A stretch of 64,000 nucleotides of DNA from Parabacteroides faecis (lineage in GTDB: Bacteria; Bacteroidota; Bacteroidia; Bacteroidales; Tannerellaceae), in NCBI RefSeq assembly GCF_014647375.1, contig NZ_BMPB01000003.1:396551-460550 (forward strand), written 5' to 3'. How positions within the stretch are numbered: the first letter of the stretch is position 1; each line of letters begins with the position of its first letter. The position numbers were made by a program, and so were the translations under genes. The notes beneath the pieces are model-generated. The model was not told the DNA's origin and made no database searches. It saw only the letters and a list, made by a program, of their open reading frames with translations. Positions 34,901 through 42,819 of this stretch are shown here, piece by piece.

Positions 34901-37751
34901 TAACAAGACGAAGCGGAGGCAGCACTGAAAACGGAGCAATCAATGCACAAGGAGAATGCGGATCGGCATTACTCCCGTCGGAAACATCTTGTTGAGAGCC
35001 ATTAATCAACATCGCATAGTATTCTGTTCCCGGAACTAACTTATCACCACCATCCGTATCTTGCCCTTCACGGGCTGTCTTGATATCAGCCAGAAAAATA
35101 TACCCGGTATCGGCGTCATTGCCTTCTGTGGAAACTTTCCAGGCACAACTGATAGGAGCCAGTCCCAAATCAGCAAATAGTTGATAAGCTGTTTCTAAGT
35201 CGTTTGCTGTATATGAACCAGGCCCTTTTGCTTCATGTAAGTCTATAATATTTTGCTCTGCTAATTGTTTTAATGCTGAATAATTTTCCCTGTACTCTTT
35301 CAATGCTTCCAGATTCAATTTTGCAGCCATTTCTTTCGCATCTTCTTGACTTGCCGGAATATACTCTTCTTTTGTCGACACAATAACACGTCCGAAACGC
35401 TCTAAATGACCATTTCCATTATAATCCAATTCCAACCATTTATGCGTACCATCATCCACACTTCTTGTAACCGGGGTTACATGAAAATCTTCCAGGAAAG
35501 AGAAATACAGATTTTTAAAATAGTCACTTTTCTTCAGACCATCAGTATCATCATCTAAACCACTAAGCCCCAGACGAAGCAATATATATTGCTTTTTGTA
35601 TTCATCATCTAAATCCGCATCATCCCCCCAAACCGGTTCATCTTTTGTTACACCCAGATTATACAACAGCATTTCATAATCAGATCTCAGCAGGACTGAG
35701 CTTGCATCGCAGGCAGCTTTTCGGCGTACATTGATATTAGGAGTCGAGCGATAGACCCTGATTTCGTCAACAGCATAATCGGCACCATCGGAGTGCTGAC
35801 AGTTATTAGCCAGCTCCAACCGATAAGATTCATAATCAATATTATCAGGAATGGTAAATTCGAAACAAACCTGCTGCCACTCCAGACGCAGAGGCAATTC
35901 ACGATCAGTCGCCTTTGCCGGAGTATGCCTCATCGAACCGGTATAAAACTTATATAAGTCCTTGACTTCTCCGTCGCTTGTAAATCCCTTGAAGGTAAAG
36001 CCGATATCCCCTGCAATACTGCTAGATGTCTTCGCTTCCATATTGCAAACCCACGCCGTCACCAGAAGTCTGGTTCCTTTACAAAGCTGATTTTCCACGG
36101 GTAAAGAGACAATTCTTCCAGGCTCATCAATAGCATCCAAATATAAAAAATACCCCATTTTACCAGGGGTCGATTCCCCCTTCAGTACCAAACGCTCATA
36201 TAACCGATCATACGCCTTTACATAATATGATCCATCTTTACAAAAATAGTCATTGTACCCTTCCTTTCCTACACGACTGATACCAGCGACATTCAATGTT
36301 TTATACAACACATATTCAGAACGGGAGAGAGTACGTGACTTGGGAGTCCTCAGATTTTGATCATAAGCACTCAAATCGGCAAATGCATATTCGGACGATT
36401 CTTTGTTCAAACGGGTCGGTCTGTAATTTTCTTTCGGATCCTTAACAACCTTATTTCCATCCACCTCAGGATCATCGAAATTGATTTCGGCAATCAAATC
36501 ATAGCTCACATCCTCATCCAATAAGTCCTGGCTCCGTTTACGATAATTATAATCCTTTGCTTGTTCCAATTCCCCTGCAGTTCTGGGATCCGAATAAGGC
36601 TCCAGCTTAACAGTGATCAGGGCCACAGGAAACCAGTTCTCTTTATCGGCAGAGACATCGGCTGTAATGTATCTGGTTAAAGATTCTCCTGCTGTTTGTT
36701 TAGTGATAGGGCCTTGCAAATTCATACAATAGAAAACAGCTGCATTGGTAATAATACTTGTATTTTTTCCAGGTTCATCAGTGCCTTTCCCTGTATACTC
36801 AGAATATTTACAGCCCAAAGTCGGAAATTCATGCTCGACAACATATCCGCCTGTAGGAACATCTTTGTTTGTACTACCGTCTCTTATATCACAATAAGCT
36901 ACAGCCTTTTTATTTTCATCAAACACTCTCCACCGAACATATTTTGCACAATGATAATGAATGCTATCCTGAGAATCACCACTATAGTCTTTGACATAAT
37001 AATTTGCCAGACTCTCCTTCAAACGGAAGTTAACACCGGTTTCCCAGTCTTTCGAACCATGATTCTTTTCAGTACGAAGAGGTGTATGTACTTCATATTT
37101 TTCAAAGTAACCGTCTTCAACAAGCGCATCATTATCCCCCTTTGTCTCAGCCGACTTTTGATATGCTTCCTGTGCCGCTTTCAATTGCGCATATCTTGCC
37201 TTTGCATCTTTGATAATAAACTTTCGACGAATATTAATTGCTGTCGGCAATTGGTTGATATAATTCTGACCATTCTCCCATTGCCAATCATTCCACGCAC
37301 TTCCGTCCCAGGCTAAAGAGTCGATAATACCGGAATTATCTGTTGTCTGCCCGTCATCCGCAATATATTCTACATAACGATAATGAGGCTGACTTGCCGG
37401 TGTCGACTTATCATTTGCAATATAACAGTTTAGCTTCTCGTCATATTTAAAACCACCTGGATTTCGGGGCAACCATGTAAAATGCGTCTTATACCAGCTC
37501 TCATCCTTTGCCTCATCTCCCAATCCTATCCAACGTGAAAAGCCATAAATACCTCCGTTAGCCTTGGTTTGTATAAACATACGAGTATGCTCTCCAGGAT
37601 ACACATATACCGTATCCACCTTTTCATGCCAGATATGTCCACGCTCATACTCCCCTTCCTTTGTCTGAGCATAAGCGATACAACTTATTGCCAACAACAA
37701 ATGTAAGAGATAAGCCGGTCGTACTATTTTATTGTATCGAGACCTTTTCAT
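31956..37751 (-). CDS. Giant surface protein with type IX secretion C-terminal domain
   Basis: 1931 residues. Signal peptide ending near LAISCIAYA. Most of the length is unrecognised and beta-rich, with an acidic low-complexity stretch (DNDTDGEGNDKGDAETGNGN) roughly mid-protein. The last ~75 residues match the type IX secretion sorting domain: TVRVYDLSGRLLLSLQ, then YLAGGVYVVKVSTEKGDVKS and a KVIVK end. Such proteins pass the outer membrane via T9SS and are often anchored on the surface. It is the last gene of the fimbrial operon, the place of accessory/tip genes (mfa3-mfa5 in Porphyromonas gingivalis). A pilus tip adhesin is the best guess. Confidence 0.7.
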   Translation of the reverse strand: MKRSRYNKIVRPAYLLHLLLAISCIAYAQTKEGEYERGHIWHEKVDTVYVYPGEHTRMFIQTKANGGIYGFSRWIGLGDEAKDESWYKTHFTWLPRNPGGFKYDEKLNCYIANDKSTPASQPHYRYVEYIADDGQTTDNSGIIDSLAWDGSAWNDWQWENGQNYINQLPTAINIRRKFIIKDAKARYAQLKAAQEAYQKSAETKGDNDALVEDGYFEKYEVHTPLRTEKNHGSKDWETGVNFRLKESLANYYVKDYSGDSQDSIHYHCAKYVRWRVFDENKKAVAYCDIRDGSTNKDVPTGGYVVEHEFPTLGCKYSEYTGKGTDEPGKNTSIITNAAVFYCMNLQGPITKQTAGESLTRYITADVSADKENWFPVALITVKLEPYSDPRTAGELEQAKDYNYRKRSQDLLDEDVSYDLIAEINFDDPEVDGNKVVKDPKENYRPTRLNKESSEYAFADLSAYDQNLRTPKSRTLSRSEYVLYKTLNVAGISRVGKEGYNDYFCKDGSYYVKAYDRLYERLVLKGESTPGKMGYFLYLDAIDEPGRIVSLPVENQLCKGTRLLVTAWVCNMEAKTSSSIAGDIGFTFKGFTSDGEVKDLYKFYTGSMRHTPAKATDRELPLRLEWQQVCFEFTIPDNIDYESYRLELANNCQHSDGADYAVDEIRVYRSTPNINVRRKAACDASSVLLRSDYEMLLYNLGVTKDEPVWGDDADLDDEYKKQYILLRLGLSGLDDDTDGLKKSDYFKNLYFSFLEDFHVTPVTRSVDDGTHKWLELDYNGNGHLERFGRVIVSTKEEYIPASQEDAKEMAAKLNLEALKEYRENYSALKQLAEQNIIDLHEAKGPGSYTANDLETAYQLFADLGLAPISCAWKVSTEGNDADTGYIFLADIKTAREGQDTDGGDKLVPGTEYYAMLINGSQQDVSDGSNADPHSPCALIAPFSVLPPLRLVINGESDYIQSGYCFNNPVHIDATLQASKPDGGVIHFEPENYCFDWYFFHEDEASGDNDTDGEGNDKGDAETGNGNLWPDEVVLLFADLKLFREDLNKDVSGEPKKGNVEDLKAWNPGADSLKSIKEKLISLVEEGSLLLSVHSPEFTLTEENRIFYVLPFTVDEQELKEEIESVTGSSNALLCLEPQKVELEATTKAPVMKLGLTDIQYPEDMSEVPLRIGLEQIKECRRDESSFSKASLQIPVRHIELTDNSNADHLGISSVDLKDSVLLYKINGDVVEELPIVAVLTDMKAEENGSDNYIRLNFLPDFEPLEGYIYTLMIHFEERTIDNKRIETCDGIVYLPLKIVPQYLTWISDGTSRNWNNDALWRRSNKKELYMGSEEDADANPDGLNRNDLEYAFAPMNFSYVTILKPENSSWLYKLTAKGSSDQSLNMIPEDNSDRIGDATDRIEYDMMTPEEVDDGVYAAVAFNGNRCNEIYFKPGATLMGQDYLTYKKARVEFEMVKNQKYFLSSPLQGVIAGDMYAPKETGRQETEAFKDITFVKNQNNRFNPAFYQKTWDNSAKMYLKNENDKVYEAVASNWSIEYNDVSVPYEPGIGFYGSVENLKNGTALVRLPKADTFYDYYDTGGQTDTNDQHKIPSEQSLRGRLGFDMGVTELEAEVINATNGYFFFVGNPFMTYLNMEKFFDGNRELIRTYWTEYDAFVLNKNNETVSTSGSTGGFLKPMQGFFVQKQDAVEAKSLTVTFTPKMMSADNNTSLSTRSSEGETFPTLYISAKRNDECSSISIVKREQADTDYRIGEDAAVLLDTDEKQHPALYSVAGNQAVAINQTSVITNIPLGIYSDNAEDVTLTFEGIEQFDSPLYLYDALLDQSIRLDALNTQVTVPGSTHGRYFLNSGKEGLQAESDIAIYSPVAGEIVVATSSSDRLKTVRVYDLSGRLLLSLQSINEPVKRLYLAGGVYVVKVSTEKGDVKSSKVIVK

Positions 37752-37764
37752 ATTTACTTTTTGT

Positions 37765-39120
37765 TTATTTATAAATAAGTTCTATTGTATATGAGATTTC
37801 CTTATTGTTTTCTGTCACTGCTGTAAATGACAACTGGGCACTACCTTGCTTATGAACCATTAGTGTCACTTGAGTGACCTCATTCCCCTCATTCGGCTGA
37901 CTATCTTTCCAGGTAATAGCATCATTTCCATCCGATGTCAACTGCCAATCCTTTGTTGTGAACTGAACGCCACTACCTCCGGTTCCATCAAGGTTCTGTT
38001 GTATCAAAGCCAGTTTGATTGTCAGCTCACCCGAATTCTTGATCGAATAGGCCAGGCTAGGTACAAGAGACATTTCGTATGTAAAAGGATACCCTCCTAT
38101 CGGAGCGCGCTGCTCGCTGACTGTCACTTCCAAAGAGTAATCACTAATTACCAAGGGAATGATCAACAAGTCGTTACGACGTACATAAGTAAAATGGGTT
38201 ACACCGGTCAGATTCTGTTCTTTTTCTTCCTGTCGTTGAATAGTAGTCTGCACTTTGATATTATCTTGTCCATCCAACATAGACTCATGCACATAAAATA
38301 TAGCCTCTCTTTTATCAGCCGTAGCTAATTCAAAACTACTTTCCTCATCTTGCTCGAAAAATATCTTATCTACATCACTAAATTCAGTAGCATCGTTATC
38401 TGGAAATAAAGGGATATCCTCTTCTTTTATATTTTCCAAAGACTTATAAGGAAGCATATAAATCTTTCTATCATTCTGGAACTTTTCCAAGGTCATCTTC
38501 GACACAGCAACCTCTCCGGCTGTCTTATTCTCGATACTCATTTTCACTTTTGCTATCATACGATACAAAGGTATTTCCACCATTTCGGACTCCAATTTGT
38601 GGGGATGACTGGACATAGGGATAGAGTTCCGCTCATCCACTACTATTTTAACATCATTCTTTATTTTTGCATCAGGAATACTACCATTTAAAACACCTTG
38701 CTCATCAAATGAGACAGGCAGCGTCTTCCCCACCTCCAACGCCTCCAGAATATTTTCATTGTTCTCCAACAACGGACTATTCAAATTAGAAAAAGCATAC
38801 ACATAAGCTGCTTCTTTCGGGACTTCCATTGAAAAACCTTCCTCTAATATAGCCTCCTTCCCCTCTTCCCATTGTAAATCTTCCTCTTCTCTCTGCAATA
38901 TTTTGCCATCGTTATCTGTAATAACTACAAGGATATTACGCATACCTTCATATTGCGTTGTATTTTGGGAGTTTTCCTCCTGACTGGCAGAGAGCATGAG
39001 CCGGAAGTCGACTGTCTTAGTGTCTCCCGGCAGGAGACCGTCCGGTTCTTCGTTTGAACAGGCAAATAAGAAAACCAATAAAAGCGAGAAAAAGAACGTA
39101 TTTCTTAATCGGTACTTCAT
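37765..39120 (-). CDS. Fimbrillin-like lipoprotein, probable minor subunit
   Basis: 451 residues from the ATG at 39120; the frame also opens at a GTG two codons earlier, which adds nothing. Lipoprotein signal YRLRNTFFFSLLLVFLFAC, Cys near residue 21. TVDFRLMLSASQ followed by MRNILVVITDNDGKIL is the first-strand pattern of Bacteroidales fimbrillins, and EIPLYRMIAKVKMSI is the second-domain start (RxxAKV). The C-terminal part is a beta-sandwich ending in SYTIELIYK. It lies between the anchor gene and the giant protein, 14 bases from the latter. Likely a minor or tip-associated pilin, comparable with Mfa3/Mfa4; exact place in the pilus is inference. Confidence 0.65.
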   Translation of the reverse strand: MKYRLRNTFFFSLLLVFLFACSNEEPDGLLPGDTKTVDFRLMLSASQEENSQNTTQYEGMRNILVVITDNDGKILQREEEDLQWEEGKEAILEEGFSMEVPKEAAYVYAFSNLNSPLLENNENILEALEVGKTLPVSFDEQGVLNGSIPDAKIKNDVKIVVDERNSIPMSSHPHKLESEMVEIPLYRMIAKVKMSIENKTAGEVAVSKMTLEKFQNDRKIYMLPYKSLENIKEEDIPLFPDNDATEFSDVDKIFFEQDEESSFELATADKREAIFYVHESMLDGQDNIKVQTTIQRQEEKEQNLTGVTHFTYVRRNDLLIIPLVISDYSLEVTVSEQRAPIGGYPFTYEMSLVPSLAYSIKNSGELTIKLALIQQNLDGTGGSGVQFTTKDWQLTSDGNDAITWKDSQPNEGNEVTQVTLMVHKQGSAQLSFTAVTENNKEISYTIELIYK

Positions 39121-39138
39121 ATGCACTTTCTTTATAGG

Positions 39139-40242
39139 TTATAACTCCGTTTCATTCAAACGTATCACCCAGTCTTTTACCTGGATGGTGTAGCACGCAT
39201 AACCGATGACCGGATCAGGATCAGGTGTCGGGTCGGGATCTGGGTCGGGGGTTGGCTCAGGATCGGGGTCAGGATCAGGCGTTGGGTCAGGCGTTGGGTC
39301 AGGGTCAGGGCAATCCGGACAGGTAATCGGGGTCAGGAAGAAGATGATAGAATATTCATCCTGACGATCCAGATATTCCTGGGCACTGATGTCATGGCCT
39401 TCCATTTTGGTGAGCAAAAGGTAATTGTTGAGGTTGATATTCAGCACATCTTTTTCCCAGCCCTTATGCTGTACGATCAGGCGATAGTTTTCGCCCGCCA
39501 TCAGACGCATGGTGTTCATTTCGGCTACGGCAACCAGCTGGTCAGAGACCGTAGACTCAGGATCGGGATCGGCAGCTATCTCTACGTTTTCAGTATAGTA
39601 AGGGAGATAGCTGATTTTCGGGTCGGACAGCAAGGAGTTGTCGTAGTCCATGTAACCGTTGTCGGCAATGATGCGGAAGGTGAAGTCGTTCACGTCCATA
39701 TTGTCGCCTTTTACGTTTTGGAGAACAAAGCGCAGTTTGTTGGTGTCCTTGGCCAGTCCTATTGTCTGCTCCTCATGGGCAAGGCCGGTCACGACGATGG
39801 TGTCGAGGCTATGCCAGAGAGGATGAAGTTCGAGGGGTTGCGTACCGTCCGGCTGACGAAGGGTACGAACGCGTATATCTTCGACCGAAGAGGTGCCGGG
39901 TGTCAGCTGAGGCAGGCGGTAAGTACCGTCGTCGAGTCCCGCCCACGAAACAAGATGGTAGGTACCGGGGGACAGGTCTAGACGGATATCATTGGTTTTC
40001 AATTCGTCGCCTTCTATCTGTCGCTGCTGAAGAAAAACACCTTGGTCGTCGCAGATAAAGAGGGTGACCTGATCGACTTCATGCTGGAATGCGTCGGCGA
40101 ATTTCATATTATAATCGTACACGTAATGCAGGCGAAATTCACACGGCGGCAATGAGTCGTCGTGAATATAATCGCAGGCAGACGCTCCCAGCAGCAGGAG
40201 TGAAGAGATTAGTCGGGTATAAGTTTTGATAAATCGTTTCAT
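39139..40242 (-). CDS. FimB/Mfa2-family fimbrial anchor-like subunit with Pro-Asp linker
   Basis: 367 residues. Lipoprotein signal MKRFIKTYTRLISSLLLLGASAC. The opening after the Cys, PPCEFRLHYVYDYNMKFADA, then DQVTLFICDDQGVFL and DLSPGTYHLVSWAGLD, is the FimB/Mfa2 pattern (PF08842). This anchor ends the pilus at the outer membrane and limits its length. A Pro-Asp-Thr/Glu repeat (about residues 312-346) follows the usual end, then a tail with VKDWVIRLNETEL. That tail resembles the major subunit C-terminus (VKDWVVRENGDIEL). The linker and tail are unusual for an anchor. Confidence 0.78.
   Translation of the reverse strand: MKRFIKTYTRLISSLLLLGASACDYIHDDSLPPCEFRLHYVYDYNMKFADAFQHEVDQVTLFICDDQGVFLQQRQIEGDELKTNDIRLDLSPGTYHLVSWAGLDDGTYRLPQLTPGTSSVEDIRVRTLRQPDGTQPLELHPLWHSLDTIVVTGLAHEEQTIGLAKDTNKLRFVLQNVKGDNMDVNDFTFRIIADNGYMDYDNSLLSDPKISYLPYYTENVEIAADPDPESTVSDQLVAVAEMNTMRLMAGENYRLIVQHKGWEKDVLNINLNNYLLLTKMEGHDISAQEYLDRQDEYSIIFFLTPITCPDCPDPDPTPDPTPDPDPDPEPTPDPDPDPTPDPDPVIGYACYTIQVKDWVIRLNETEL
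39211..39310. repeat. Hexanucleotide-like repeat encoding a Pro-Asp linker
   Basis: About 100 bases of near-tandem GGRTCR/GGTCAGG-type units inside the anchor gene, coding for alternating Pro-Asp with Thr or Glu. Units are imperfect but in frame. Length could vary by slippage in multiples of six without breaking the frame. Confidence 0.7.
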
Positions 40243-40842
40243 GTTCGATCTGTTTTAATTGCTTGTTTATATGTTGTCAGTCAGCAGACTTGATTTATTT
40301 TCTTTTTCATCAGAATTGGAATCACCATCCATCTTTTGTCTTTTACCTGTTGATATATAATATATACACAGGTGAAGGGTTGTCTTTTTTCGGCGTCACC
40401 GGGTTTGAAGCTATTCATTCATCGAGGTGACGCCGGAAAGACAGGGTCATTCACCCTTATATTGTTTGATTATCAAGAAACAGTGCACAAGGGTGAATGA
40501 AGTGACGCTGTTTTTGTAAAAACTTTATTCTGAGCAGGTATCAGGCGGATATTCCGCCGGTAAAATCCGCTCCGGCTATGGTTTCAAATGGGTCGGCAAC
40601 TATTTTGAATGGGTGCCGACTCATTTGAGGACAGGTGCCTACTCATTCAGGAAAAGCTGCCGATCCGTTATTGGAAATACGTACGGCTTTTTATCCAAAA
40701 GCGTACGTATTTTTTCATGCCTGCCAGACTAAGATTGTAGCACGATAGTGTTGGACAGGCGGTGACTATAGTACTATAAAGGTCAGCCTTATAGTGCCGG
40801 GGAAGTCAGTATGGTAGTGCTGATTCACCCAGGACAGACAGG
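40243..40842. other. Structured 600-bp gap between major and anchor fimbrial genes
   Basis: No convincing coding frame. Four inverted repeats: CGGCGTCACC 40391-40400 with 40426-40435 (perfect 10 bp); TCATTCACCCTT 40447-40458 with 40489-40500 (perfect 12 bp); CAAATGGGTCGGCA 40585-40598 with 40614-40627 (14 bp, one wobble); and a fourth at 40675-40712. A TGACGC-type word recurs (GGTGACGCC, AGTGACGCT). It may be a long processed leader that sets major:minor subunit ratio, or a separate regulatory RNA. Confidence 0.55.
40675..40712 (-). terminator. Attenuator-like hairpin downstream of the major fimbrial gene
   Basis: AAATACGTACG (40675-40685) pairs perfectly with CGTACGTATTT (40702-40712). Read on the - strand, the T run after the stem is short (ATTTCC), so it would reduce rather than stop transcription into the anchor gene. 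The + strand has a better T run, but no + strand gene needs it. Confidence 0.45.
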
Positions 40843-42789
40843 TTAGAGTTCGATGTCACCGTTCTCACGGACTACCCAGTCTTTGACGTAGATTTCGACG
40901 CTGATGTAATGATCTTGTCCTTCATCGGGATTTTCCGGATCAGTAGGTTTGAATGGAGATTCACCCATACCTGAAACTTTCGTAACTGTCAGGTTGTATA
41001 TGTTATTACGAACGATAGCGAATTCCATAACACCCATTACATCAGGGTCATTATTATTTGAGTGCCTGATCCAATATTTATAATAGTTCTTACCGTCAGG
41101 GTATGCAGAGATACCGTTTTCATAGAGATCTGCCCCAATTTCACTAAGATTTTCCTCATATTCACTGAATTTTAAATTTTTATCTAATGTTGCTTTTAAA
41201 TAGCCTGTTGGGTCGCTCTCTTCTATACCTTTTAGTTTTTGATCTGTAGCAGCATCAAAAGTCCCATTATCAAAAAGTCCCATATACTTCTTATACACTT
41301 CTCCCTCTGTTTCACCATCACCTAAGATTTCCCTTACACTATCTTCAAACCAATCAGCAAACACAGCCCAAAGACTATTGTAGATATTCGTATTGTAGAC
41401 GTAAAAAGTTGCAGTAGCGGTACCATCATCATATCCATCATTAGGAATTGGTTTATCACTAAGCTTGTAATTACCGTCTGATTCCACTACATACCATTCT
41501 TTCGGAACATACACCCCTTCAAAGATAGCACCTGTTGAATATCCGTTCCATTGCATTGCTTTAGAGGTCGTATTTTCCATGGTGTAGACAGGTTTAGCAT
41601 CACCAATAGATTGACAATTGTCTTTATTTTCATCCTTAAATAAATCACTATATAGTTTATCTGATATTCCCTGATCTGTTTGTTGGTTAGTAAAACTGTT
41701 CTTATATAAGTCATTGTAGTTTGTACTTCCGCCTTCTGCGGCATATTTATCCGTTGCCCTTGTTATCATATTAAAAGAGCCATCTTTTCCGCGTGTCCAT
41801 GGATCTATGACAAAATTTGTAGCCAAGCCACTTGGTGTAGGCGTAGATGTTTCATCTCCAATATAAGTATCGTTATCATTTGAAGTGTTAAGTTCATCCA
41901 TTATTCCCGTCACACGTTTCAACAGATAAGTACCAGCCTGTAACTGGTTGACGATAGTGAAGTTCTTAAGGAAAACTTTCCCTATTTCGTTTCCATCTTC
42001 CTTTCCTGTATCAGTTATTGTATAACCGTCATCTCCACCTGTTTTTTTTACCTCTATCTTCGCAGCCAGACGTTCAATAAAAGCAGTAGTCACAGCCGGA
42101 TTCGTTTCATTATTTCCTGTACTGATACTTACCTTGGAAGTACCCAGGCCATCAATACTCATCGTATGGGTAGACATGACAAAACGATCTTTAGCATCTC
42201 CTGTTATGTCTTCGATCTTGCTTCCAACAAGATAATCTCCTAACTGCCCAACTGTTTCAATCTTTTTACCTGATTCTCCAGAAATTGCCTTCTGTAACTG
42301 TTCCCCAATGTTAGCCACACAAATCAAACCAAACTCCTTATCAATAAGTGAATTCGGAATTAAAGACTTTATTTTAACTGTCACACTTGAATGATTATTA
42401 CCTCCGGGATGAGCGATCTCAGGATTATCCAATTTATGATATCCTACTGCGACAATTTTTTTTTCAGCAGTCACTGTTTGGTTCCAATCTGTTACACTAT
42501 TTAAACTCCCACCGTCATTATCTCCATACAGAATCACTGTCACATCATGGATCTTTCTTTCATCCTGTGTTCCATCATTAAAACCATCCCCATTTTCACC
42601 ACCATTAGGATTCGCTTTCGTTAAAGCTTTTGTCGTAGGTGAAGAGATAGTGACAGCCACATAAGCCTCTTCGCCTTTGCCATCACCCCTATCATTAATG
42701 TCATCTCCTCCATCCAATTCTTCAGAGCAACCTCCTGCCATCATTAACAGCGCGGCCACCCATAAGCCATAAAAGTTTTTCTTTTTCAT
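40843..42789 (-). CDS. Mfa1-family major fimbrial subunit
   Basis: 648 residues. Lipoprotein signal MKKKNFYGLWVAALLMMAGGC with an acidic tether (ELDGGDDINDRGDGKGEE). Mfa1/FimA-like first domain: EAYVAVTISSPTTKA then IHDVTVILYGDN, later FIERLAAKIEVKK, and the C-terminal EIYVKDWVVRENGDIEL with the conserved Trp. The lipoprotein is processed at the surface so that a C-terminal strand of one subunit fills the groove of the next. Longer than typical Mfa1, with many Asp/Asn insertions. Follows DUF3868 by 30 bases and precedes a 600-bp structured gap. Confidence 0.82.
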   Translation of the reverse strand: MKKKNFYGLWVAALLMMAGGCSEELDGGDDINDRGDGKGEEAYVAVTISSPTTKALTKANPNGGENGDGFNDGTQDERKIHDVTVILYGDNDGGSLNSVTDWNQTVTAEKKIVAVGYHKLDNPEIAHPGGNNHSSVTVKIKSLIPNSLIDKEFGLICVANIGEQLQKAISGESGKKIETVGQLGDYLVGSKIEDITGDAKDRFVMSTHTMSIDGLGTSKVSISTGNNETNPAVTTAFIERLAAKIEVKKTGGDDGYTITDTGKEDGNEIGKVFLKNFTIVNQLQAGTYLLKRVTGIMDELNTSNDNDTYIGDETSTPTPSGLATNFVIDPWTRGKDGSFNMITRATDKYAAEGGSTNYNDLYKNSFTNQQTDQGISDKLYSDLFKDENKDNCQSIGDAKPVYTMENTTSKAMQWNGYSTGAIFEGVYVPKEWYVVESDGNYKLSDKPIPNDGYDDGTATATFYVYNTNIYNSLWAVFADWFEDSVREILGDGETEGEVYKKYMGLFDNGTFDAATDQKLKGIEESDPTGYLKATLDKNLKFSEYEENLSEIGADLYENGISAYPDGKNYYKYWIRHSNNNDPDVMGVMEFAIVRNNIYNLTVTKVSGMGESPFKPTDPENPDEGQDHYISVEIYVKDWVVRENGDIEL

Positions 42790-42819
42790 TGTGTTATAGA
42801 ATTACGTTATTAATTTTAA

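Noticed and set aside
39211-39310. CRISPR array
   Set aside because: The repeats are six-base, contiguous and in frame with a Pro-Asp linker; there are no spacers and no cas genes.
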